The position numbers and the translations under genes were made by a program. From positions 1 to 21,885 of the forward strand of contig JAEVZU010000125.1 in NCBI GenBank assembly GCA_023392075.1: 21,885 nucleotides of DNA. Direction: 5' to 3'. The stretch comes from Bacillota bacterium. Lineage in GTDB: Bacteria; Bacillota; Clostridia; Acetivibrionales; DSM-1351. Of the stretch, positions 7,655 to 16,100 are shown one piece after another. The notes beneath the pieces are model-generated. The model made no database searches, was not told where the DNA came from, and saw only the letters and a list, made by a program, of their open reading frames with translations. Each line of letters begins with the position of its first letter. The stretch's first letter is position 1.

Positions 7655-9276
7655 CACTTTTCCATTGTATCATAGGCTCTTTGGTATATTTGTTCCATTT
7701 CCTTTATTCCAAGCTTCTCAAGGGTATCACAGTAAATATCCCATTTGTCGAAACCGAACTCCCCCTTAATAAACTTCTCCCTTGACGCCTTAACAAACAT
7801 ATCTATATTAGCCTTTAATTCACTTAGCCTTTTTTCACTTTTTATATCCAATATGGGCCGGTTGGAAACCCTTTCTACTAGATAATCCTTAAGGGCGGCC
7901 TGGGCCATACGTGTATTTTCGGAGTCTACGCCTATTGAATTCTGCTCGTTGATCCAATGAGGGGCACCCATTCCAGGCCAGATGGTAAATTGTCCTACCG
8001 CATAAGACAAACCATTTTTATTATTTTTAATATTCTCAGTATAATCATAGGTGCCATCCGGCTTTTTAACATAGGTAACTCCCTCAACTCCCATACGGAA
8101 GAAAAGGGAACCTTCCTGACCATAAAAATAGTCAATCCATTTCATGGTAATCTGCGGATGCTTATTTAGGCTGGTAATTGCAAAGGTTCCCAAATCCCTT
8201 GCTATGGAGTATTGATTTTTAAGTTGATCTCCCAAAGGCCCCTTCCACGGAGCTATACCCATAAAGTCGTCGGAATACATTGAGAAAATGTCGTCGGTCT
8301 GATTATGGAATACTCCAATTTTATCGGGGTGGACCTTTGGAAGAAATACTTTATAGTTACTGCAAAAAATATCCTGATCCAATAACCCTTCACGATATAA
8401 TTCCGAAAGGTATTGCAGAAGCATTCTATACCTTTCGCTGCTTAACCAGATTTCCACTCTCCCGTCAACTATGTTTAAATAATAACCCATCTGTATTTGC
8501 AAACCAAAAGCGCCTGCAAAATTATCCAAAATCTGCTGGATATCTCTTCCTGTCATTGGAATTTCATCCTGCTTGCCATTTCCGTTCATATCAGTATTCT
8601 TAAAAACCCTCAAGGTCTCTTTAAGTTCCTCCAGCGTCACAGGCACCTTTAATTTGGACTTTTGCAGCCATTTTTTATTAATCCAATGCTTTTCGCTTCT
8701 GGCAGTATCCAGAGTAACCACGGCAGGCAAGGCATAAATATGCCCATCGGTACTGTAGCTGCTGGCTTTCACCTCCGGGTATGTCTCAATCAGCTTATTA
8801 ATATTTGGAGCATAGATATCTATTAAGGTTTCCATTGGGATCAGTGCGCCATTGGCACTGTATTCAGCAACATCCATTGGTTCAAGAAAACCTTTCAAAA
8901 AGGCATCGGGCAGATCATTGCTGGCCATCATGACGTTAATCCTGTCCCTGTAATAGTCTTCCGGAATAGCCTCAAACTCAACCTTGACATTTGTAAGCTT
9001 CTCATATTCCTTAAATACCAGCATATTGTTCCAATCACCGTGTACAGTACTCCTCCACCCTGCCATCTTTAGGGTCACCGGAGTCTTGGTTAAAGGAAAT
9101 CCCAGGGAGCTCATTGCTGTTCTATCATCGTTTTGAAAGGAACTTACTTTTTGACTAGTGTTAACATTTTGAGAGGTCATGCTTTCCCTGCAGCCTGTAT
9201 TTGAGACAATAATCAGCATGACAGTTAAAAATCCGGCAATACATTTTATTATATATTGATTTATCCGAAAACCCAT
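7654..9276 (-). CDS. Orphan solute-binding lipoprotein beside a YesM/YesN pair
   Basis: A 540-residue extracellular lipoprotein of the large family 1 binding proteins related to LplA/YtcQ. From the ATG at 9276 the signal peptide ends in the lipobox SNTG-C with Cys29 lipidated. The mature domain starts around KTPVTLKMAGW and carries a D-x-N-G-N-G-x-x-D-E-I-P element at about 229-240, a calcium-loop-like signature common in this family. A GTG at 9285 would add three residues, but GGGAG eight bases before the ATG favours 9276. There are no permease genes of its own: the gene follows the AraC-type regulator (32 bp) and kinase, and is separated by a promoter region from the next operon, which already has a binding protein. 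That suggests a sensing role, presenting the ligand to the kinase (three-component system). It could still feed the neighbouring permeases. Confidence 0.88.
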   Translation of the reverse strand: MGFRINQYIIKCIAGFLTVMLIIVSNTGCRESMTSQNVNTSQKVSSFQNDDRTAMSSLGFPLTKTPVTLKMAGWRSTVHGDWNNMLVFKEYEKLTNVKVEFEAIPEDYYRDRINVMMASNDLPDAFLKGFLEPMDVAEYSANGALIPMETLIDIYAPNINKLIETYPEVKASSYSTDGHIYALPAVVTLDTARSEKHWINKKWLQKSKLKVPVTLEELKETLRVFKNTDMNGNGKQDEIPMTGRDIQQILDNFAGAFGLQIQMGYYLNIVDGRVEIWLSSERYRMLLQYLSELYREGLLDQDIFCSNYKVFLPKVHPDKIGVFHNQTDDIFSMYSDDFMGIAPWKGPLGDQLKNQYSIARDLGTFAITSLNKHPQITMKWIDYFYGQEGSLFFRMGVEGVTYVKKPDGTYDYTENIKNNKNGLSYAVGQFTIWPGMGAPHWINEQNSIGVDSENTRMAQAALKDYLVERVSNRPILDIKSEKRLSELKANIDMFVKASREKFIKGEFGFDKWDIYCDTLEKLGIKEMEQIYQRAYDTMEK

Positions 9277-9308
9277 TTTTTCCACTCCCGATTATGAATG
9301 TTGATAAA

Positions 9309-10952
9309 TCAGCTCAGCTTTTCCCACGTTTCCTTAGGCTCCATATAACTTAATGGTGTTGTTCCCGAAAGTTCCTTAAACACCTTAAAGAAATAGCTGT
9401 AATTCTTGAAACCAACATCATGGCAAATCTTTTTTAAATTTTTTTCTCCATTTTCCAGACGCTTTTTGGCCATGTCAATCCTGAACTTGTTTAGATACTC
9501 AATAAAACTGTAATCTGTATCTTTTTTGAATAACCTGCTGAAATAAGCAGGACTTATTCCCACGTCCTCAGCCATCTTAACCATTGAAATATCCTTTTTA
9601 TAGTTTAAACTGATATATTCTATTGCCTTTTTGGAATATTCGGAATAATTCCCCACATAACAATTTTTTGCCGATTCTTCAATCAAAGCCTTATATATAC
9701 TCTTAATACGGACTTTTATAGCACCTGCATCCTTTTCACCTACCAGTGTATCAATATTTACATCGCAAGCTTCATATATTTTTCGGGTATCCAGACTATA
9801 CTCGGATGAGATTTTTATAGCCGTAGTGATGAGCTCGTTCACAATTAACTGGAAGGAACTCCGGGTAATACCGCCATCTATAATTGATAAAAAGATCTTA
9901 TCCAAAGTTTTGGATACCATTTCCGGATCCCCGCTTTCTATCCCTGTAAGCAATTCTTTCTCGTGTCTCAGTGATAATGAATGAAAGCTGTCTGTTGTAG
10001 CCTGTTCTGAAGAATTCGCACTTTTTTCCGGATGCTCCAAATATGACTTGGTTTTCAACGACCCCAACGCCTCCTTAAAACACTCGCTTATTTTTTCCGG
10101 AGAATTACTCTTTCTGCTAAACCCCCATAAAGCCTGTATATTGAGATACTTGTTCAGAGAAAAGGATATCCTGTTTGCCTTTTGGGTCAGGAGTCCATAC
10201 AATGAGGCCTCACTGCAAAAGCTTTCAACTTGAAAAATAAATCCGAACCTGCCCTCGTCAAGATATATAACAAGTTTTTCTCCCTGCTCATCATTTGGTT
10301 GACTGCATAAATTTTTCATTGAGCGTATAAACTGTTCTCTTTCATTATCAGACATACCGCTGGTCCTGATGAAATAGTTTCCTATCTGCATAACAGCTAT
10401 CACATAGCCCTTACGGCAAATCACATCAAGTGGCAGACCGATACTGCCGATTATTTCATTTGTATACTTACGGGTTTCAAAAAACAATTCCTTTATGTAT
10501 TGCTCTGCTGCAATTTCCCTGATAACCTGTATTTTATTTTCTTCTGCTTTAAGTGCTGTCTTCTTGTGCTCTTCGCTTTGGATGACACTCTTTATTTGGT
10601 TAAGTATCTTTTCTAATTCAATCTCATCCAACCGGTCTTTTAAGATGTAGTCTATAGCCCCGTTTTTCAACGTTTCCCTTACGTATTGGTAATCATCATA
10701 GCCACTTAGTGCAAACATCCGTATATGAGAGTATTCTTTTGAAATCTTTTCAGATAAACTTACTCCGCCCATACAGGGCATACTTATATCAAAGATAACA
10801 ACATCAGGTTTATATAACTCTATTTGATCCAGAGCTTCTATTCCGTTACCAGCTTCACCGCATACCTCAAACCCAAGTTTTTCCCATTCTAAAAGAGATC
10901 TGATATAATTTCTTACCAGTAGCTCGTCATCTACGATTAATACCTTATACAT
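9309..10952 (-). CDS. YesN-type response regulator with AraC DNA-binding domain
   Basis: A 547-residue cytoplasmic transcription regulator. The receiver domain is at 1-120: acidic pair Asp8-Asp9, phospho-acceptor Asp55 in VIFDISMP, Ser83 in ALSGYDD and Lys105 in YILKD, all canonical. A middle region of about 320 residues, with coiled-coil-like charged stretches, is characteristic of YesN-type regulators. The C-terminal AraC-type double helix-turn-helix (about 440-540) includes ISMVKMAEDVGISPAYFSRL and KKICHDVGFKNYSYFFKVFK, both usual recognition-helix regions. The ATG at 10952 has GGAGGAG about six bases upstream. It sits 17 bp after its kinase and 32 bp before the orphan binding protein, so the three form one transcription unit. 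The most likely target is the sugar-uptake operon starting at 7506, and possibly the surface-protein gene at 18797; this is inference from position. Confidence 0.93.
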   Translation of the reverse strand: MYKVLIVDDELLVRNYIRSLLEWEKLGFEVCGEAGNGIEALDQIELYKPDVVIFDISMPCMGGVSLSEKISKEYSHIRMFALSGYDDYQYVRETLKNGAIDYILKDRLDEIELEKILNQIKSVIQSEEHKKTALKAEENKIQVIREIAAEQYIKELFFETRKYTNEIIGSIGLPLDVICRKGYVIAVMQIGNYFIRTSGMSDNEREQFIRSMKNLCSQPNDEQGEKLVIYLDEGRFGFIFQVESFCSEASLYGLLTQKANRISFSLNKYLNIQALWGFSRKSNSPEKISECFKEALGSLKTKSYLEHPEKSANSSEQATTDSFHSLSLRHEKELLTGIESGDPEMVSKTLDKIFLSIIDGGITRSSFQLIVNELITTAIKISSEYSLDTRKIYEACDVNIDTLVGEKDAGAIKVRIKSIYKALIEESAKNCYVGNYSEYSKKAIEYISLNYKKDISMVKMAEDVGISPAYFSRLFKKDTDYSFIEYLNKFRIDMAKKRLENGEKNLKKICHDVGFKNYSYFFKVFKELSGTTPLSYMEPKETWEKLS

Positions 10953-10969
10953 GCTCTCTCCTCCATTTA

Positions 10970-12778
10970 TTACGTAACTATAGGAATGTTAACTTCCACA
11001 CTTGTACACATTCCGGGTTGGCTATATACGTTAATACCATATTCTGTTCCAAAAAAAAGCTTTATTCTTTCACTGACATTATTTACTCCAATACCGCTGA
11101 ATCTTGATTTTTCACTCCTACTGGAGTTAGTCATCAATTTCTCTATTGTTTCCCCGGACATTCCGATTCCGTTATCGATAACTTTAAATTTAATATGTTC
11201 ATTTTCAATAAAGACCTTAATAGTAATAACCCCTTCTCGTCCTGACGGTTCTATGCCGTGAAAAATTGCATTTTCAACCAGGGGTTGGAGAATCATCTTA
11301 ATAGTTTTATATTTAAGTACACCCTCCTGTACCTCAAATGAAGTCGAAAACCGGTCAGCATATTTATAACTCTGAATGGTCAGATAACTCTTTACATGCT
11401 CCAGTTCCTCTTCAATTGTGATAAAGCTGTCGGTTTTATCTATTGTAATCCTTAATAATCGGACAAGCGAAGTAGTTAATTCGCTGATATTCTTAACATT
11501 CTGAAGGTGTGCCAGATACTTAATGGTATTTAATGTATTACATAAGAAATGCGGATTTATCTGGGCCTGAAGAGCTTCAAGCTCGGCCTTTCTCTTCCCC
11601 TGCTCCTTAACCTTGATATCCTCCATAAGGTATTGGACCTTTTCCATCATATCTACAAAGATTTCACTGAGCTTCCCAATTTCATCCACTGAAGAAATTG
11701 ACGGTTTTGCATCAATATTCCCCGAGCTGATTTCCTCCATGGTTTTCATCAGCTCTTTAATATTCTTGGTCAGCTTGCCTATGACCCGGGGTAAAACCTG
11801 TAATACTATGACTACAATTATAAGGAGGATTATTATCATACTGTTTCTGTAATGGTAGAAATCCTTTAACAGGAAGCTCTTTGGAACCAAAACCAAAGTA
11901 GTCCATTTGGAATAAGCCGATTTGCTTTCAGCAGAAATATATGTATTGCCCAGTAAAGAAATTTCCTTATTGGGCAACTGGTATTCAGATTTGTTCAGTA
12001 ATTCCTCCAGGCTGTCTTCACTCATACTTTTCAGATTATCATTTTCAAGAGATCTGAATACCATCTCCTTTTCTTCGTTAAAAATAAATACTCCGCCCTC
12101 AGGAATACCGTTAAAATCATAGATATTATTCAGTACACTTATATCGATATCCGTTACAACAATTCCTTTTATCTCCCCATAGCGCATAATAGCACGACCT
12201 ACCGAAAGTACATGGCTGTCCTCAGTGACGCCGTACTGTCCGACGCTCCTCTTTAATACAACACTTTGCCCTCTGGCTTCTAAAATTTTTTTAAACCATG
12301 TTTCATTTACAGTATTTTCCCTTACCTGCGGTGATCCGCCTCTAAAGATTTCCCCATTAGTTCCGATTACAGCAATCCCGGTAAAAACTTTCTCTTTGGT
12401 ATTTACCACCGACGCAAGGAAACTATCAATAGTTTTAATTTCACTAAACCAGGTATAATCAGGAATGCTGGCTCTTTCCTTCAAAATGCTCATTCCTTTT
12501 GACTCATTGACTGAGATAATAGCATTAATTCTGTCAGCATCTCTTATAAGCATGTCCAGATTTTCATTAGCCTTGTTTATGCTGTCCTCAAGGTATTGGG
12601 ACATTTTATCCTTTAAAATAGTATAAACACTCATATAACCAAAAACAGTTATAACCACAACAGTCAGCAACATAACTACGAAGCTTGCGGCTGTAAGTTT
12701 TACCCGGAGACTTTTTCTAAATGGTATTAATACTCTATTTAAAAACAATCCAATAAATTGTTTCATGCCATTCACCAT
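10970..12778 (-). CDS. YesM-type sensor histidine kinase
   Basis: A 602-residue membrane kinase. TM1 is at about 27-49, a Cache-like extracellular sensor at about 50-310, TM2 at about 311-332, and HAMP at about 333-385. The His_kinase-type domain has the phospho-accepting His410 in ALQAQINPHFLCNTLNTIKY, the N-box LQPLVENAIFHG (497-508), the G1 box DNGIGM (535-540) and GIGVNNVSERI (562-572). These mark the LytS/YesM class that pairs with YesN regulators. The start could be the ATG at 12778 or the ATG at 12766, the latter with GGTGA close upstream; the difference is four residues. The sensor probably reads a ligand-loaded lipoprotein such as the product of 7654-9276 rather than free sugar, as described for three-component sugar sensors. 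The gene opens its transcription unit and has a good sigma-A-type promoter upstream. Confidence 0.93.
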   Translation of the reverse strand: MVNGMKQFIGLFLNRVLIPFRKSLRVKLTAASFVVMLLTVVVITVFGYMSVYTILKDKMSQYLEDSINKANENLDMLIRDADRINAIISVNESKGMSILKERASIPDYTWFSEIKTIDSFLASVVNTKEKVFTGIAVIGTNGEIFRGGSPQVRENTVNETWFKKILEARGQSVVLKRSVGQYGVTEDSHVLSVGRAIMRYGEIKGIVVTDIDISVLNNIYDFNGIPEGGVFIFNEEKEMVFRSLENDNLKSMSEDSLEELLNKSEYQLPNKEISLLGNTYISAESKSAYSKWTTLVLVPKSFLLKDFYHYRNSMIIILLIIVVIVLQVLPRVIGKLTKNIKELMKTMEEISSGNIDAKPSISSVDEIGKLSEIFVDMMEKVQYLMEDIKVKEQGKRKAELEALQAQINPHFLCNTLNTIKYLAHLQNVKNISELTTSLVRLLRITIDKTDSFITIEEELEHVKSYLTIQSYKYADRFSTSFEVQEGVLKYKTIKMILQPLVENAIFHGIEPSGREGVITIKVFIENEHIKFKVIDNGIGMSGETIEKLMTNSSRSEKSRFSGIGVNNVSERIKLFFGTEYGINVYSQPGMCTSVEVNIPIVT

Positions 12779-12848
12779 CTAATATTCACATTATTGTTGT
12801 TATTATCTTGAAAATTTGGATATAGTACGATTTTTACAGTTACATATT

Positions 12849-12877
12849 ATTATACAACATTACCATTTTTATTTCTA
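12849..12877 (-). promoter_or_regulatory. Sigma-A-type promoter of the kinase-regulator-binding protein unit
   Basis: Minus strand: -35 TAGAAA at 12877-12872, a 17-base spacer, and a perfect -10 TATAAT at 12854-12849. The kinase ATG follows about 71 bases further on. The -35 matches four of six consensus positions. This suggests basal expression of the sensor genes independent of the surface-protein gene upstream, which ends in its own terminator. Confidence 0.55.
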
Positions 12878-13017
12878 TATATATTGTTGCTTATAATATA
12901 CATTATCTTGCCATTACATCCTCAAAAGGACATCTTCAAAACCGGTCTTTCATTCAGAGAATGAGCAATGATGATTAAAAGACATCAAATAACAGTACAG
13001 CATATTTTATGCAGCGC

Positions 13018-13057
13018 AAAAAAGGGCTGCTCAGAAGTAATGTTCTGAGACAGCCCC
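13018..13057 (-). terminator. Intrinsic terminator of the surface-protein gene
   Basis: GGGCTGCTCAGAA (13024-13036) pairs with TTCTGAGACAGCCC (13043-13056), with one bulged base and a 6-base loop. On the minus-strand transcript the GC-rich stem is followed directly by six U residues (13023-13018). It begins about 83 bases after the stop codon at 13140, so the surface-protein gene is an independent transcription unit. Confidence 0.85.
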
Positions 13058-13139
13058 GTAACCTAATTTACTAAACCAAGATGTGTTTACATAAAATCCT
13101 TATACACAATTATTTACACTGCCAGGTAGAAATTAAGAT

Positions 13140-16100
13140 TTACTTGTTATAAAGCTTGTATATTACTGCTGCAGCTTCCGCTCTGGTCAACCAAGCTTTT
13201 GGATTAATCCTGTTTGCACTTCCGGCGATTATTCCGTCTTTCACCAATGCCGACACAGAATTTACAGCATAGCCTGATACCTGTGTTGTATCCTTATATC
13301 CAGCAAGGTCTGCTGCAGATCCTGCTGCAACAGGCTTTTCTGCAATTCTGAGAGCTTTTTCAACAAGTACCATCATATCCTGTCTTGAAATCTGTTCCGA
13401 AGGGTTGAATTTATTATCTCCCACTCCCTCTGTGATTCCAAGTGCCTTTGCCGTTCCAACTGCTTCGTAATAATAGCTTCCGGCTTTTACATCATCAAAG
13501 TTTTTGTCAACCTGCGTACTGAGTCCTAATACCTTTACGAGGAGCACTATGAAATCTGCTCTCTTGATATTTTGCCCAGGTGAATAGGTTGTTTCCGAAG
13601 TTCCGTAAATTATCCCCTTAGATGCCATAACCTCTATTGCATTCTTTGCCCATGTGTACCCTGCTATATCCTCGAAGCTCTTGTTTACATACACAACTGC
13701 ATACTTGCCGAGGTGAGTTGTTGTAAACGTTACGGTTTCTGTTGCGGCATCATATCTTCCGCGGGGTACTGCAACTGCATTTCCGCTTCCGTCGATATAC
13801 CAGATTGTGATATGTTCAGGGTTTACAAGTTCTTCAGCAGTTGGTTTATATGGAAGTGCTACAGTTACAGGTGCATTTTTATTACTCCATTCAATCGCTT
13901 TTCCGTCAACTTTTACATTTAGTTCAACTACAGGCCGGTTTCCGATTTCAGCTTTTACCGCAGCATGCATATTTCCTGTATCTGCCTGAGTAATTGATAA
14001 AGCTGCATTTTGGGCGCCGGAAGCAGCTGTTTTGCCAAGCATATTTGCCGGGACAGTTACTTTTCCGAGTTCCGTAACTATATCTATATGCCTATCTCCA
14101 CTGCCGCTCAATACACTTGCAGGAACTGTTACTTCATAGGACTCTGCCCCCTCTACCTTCGGTATCTCAATTACTGCCGTTTTAGACGCTGCAAATTCCT
14201 TTTCCAGCTTTTCCTTGGATATTTCCAATGACGCCGTCTTTGTAGCATTATCCAAAACAGGCGCCGGTTCTGGTGTAGTTCCGGCTCCGTTGCTAACAGG
14301 AGTTGTAGTTCCGGCTGCCGGGTTTGAACCATTTTGGCTTCCGCCGTTGTTATTGCTGCTGCCGCTTGTAACTGTCACTGTACACTCAGCATATTTCGTT
14401 TTGTCTGCATTGCTGGTTGCTCTTACTACAGCTGTACCGGCCTTGACTGCTGCTACTAATCCTTCAGTCACTGTTACCGCGCCCTGCGGATTACTGCTTT
14501 GTACCGACCAGGTTACCGATTTATCCTTTGCATCAGCCGGATTTACTGTGGCTGTCAATTGCAAAGTACCGCCTGCAGTGAGGCTGGCCGCTGTTTTATC
14601 TAATGCTACTCCCGATACTCCGCTTGCCGGTTCTTCCGGTATAGTGCTGTAATCAGCTTTTGTACCGTTATAAAGTTCTGCAACCCCTTCGGCCAGCAAT
14701 GGAACTGTATATGTATTCACCTGTCCGATATAGCCGTCAAAGTATCCTGCATCAGCACCAAAAGCATTTTCTGCCCCAGCTTTTCCCATTCCGATACCGG
14801 TATCAGTTTTGGTTTTTTCTATACAGTAAAGTTCCGGATCCCTCAGATCTGCATCTGCCCTTGTACCCCTGTTAATTATATCGAATTGTTTTGGCTGAAA
14901 TCCTGTATTCAATTCAGCTTTTATAGTTCCATCAACATACAGCTGCAGTACTCCATCTGTATATTGTACTGTTACAAAATGCCACTTTTTTGTATCTTCA
15001 AAAGATGTCTCGGCTGTTTTAACAGCTCCTCCTTTAGACGCCGCTGCATAGAGCCTGCCGCCTTCAAGTCTGATTCCAAGACCGCCGGCGGTATCTCCTT
15101 CATTGTAAAGCAGCTGGGATTTCTGTGTATCATTTGCTTTAACCCACATGGAAACAGTTCTCATAAAGAAGCTGTCTGCTGCATTATTAAGTGTAATACC
15201 ATCATCTGTTCCATCCAGCTGAACATAGCCTGACTTTAAAGCTGCATCTCCCTCAATAACAACATTTCTGTTATTCACAGTTTCATTAAAGGTAACCTTA
15301 TTTTCTGTGTTGTAGTGATTGATGAGCTCCCATAAAGCTGCTTGATCTATTTCAGTTATTCCGCAGTGCCTTGCCCTGAAAGGAATTCTCAAGTCAGAGG
15401 ATTCATCTGTCCAGGCTCCGGGATCAGCCGGATTTGCCGTAATTTTCAATCCGAATTTACCGGACCACCAGTAGTCATAAATAATATGCCACCTGTTTCC
15501 GACCGGGAATAAGGTTGACCCTTCTGTCTTTAATGGAGTTATGTACCCTGTCAGATTTTCATTATAATCATTTGAGGGATCAGTTCCAGGTTCGGTACCG
15601 CCCAGAGGTCCATTAACCGACCAGGTGTACCGGTTCCTCATCCCCCCTTGCGCATCCGGGGTCTCATCTTTAAAGAACATAAACCATACAGTGTTGTCAA
15701 GAGCCTGCGTTCCCTCCCCCTCCAACAATTCAACTAATTTTTTACCATTTATCATTGTATCTGCCGGTACTGCTGTTATACTTGCATCAATACTCTTAAC
15801 ACCAGGGGTAAACAACGGCTTGGCCTCTGAGAATGTCACCCAGTCCTTTGTGGTTACATAATAGTGTTTATTATCGTTTGTATTAGGATTGTTCTTGCTT
15901 GCATCGGTATTTGGCATTAAGGTTGATGACCAGAACAATATGTATTCTTCATTAGCCGGGTCATACACCCATTCAGGTGCCCAGGAATTAGGTACAAAGT
16001 AGTCCTTCTCATAATTGGCCATAACGTCCAGTGCCCTAACTTCCGACCAATGAATAAGGTCATCCGATTCAGAATATCCCAAAAAATTAGCCATTTTATA

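Larger units (their letters stand above)
12779..13139. other. 361-bp intergenic region, surface-protein gene to kinase gene
   Basis: This gap holds the terminator of the upstream gene (13018-13057) and the promoter of the kinase unit (12849-12877). Between 12880 and 13017 the sequence is AT-rich with no convincing small ORF, RNA gene or repeat; the only structure I see is a short CATTC-AGA-GAATG hairpin near 12950-12965, too weak to call. Confidence 0.6.
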
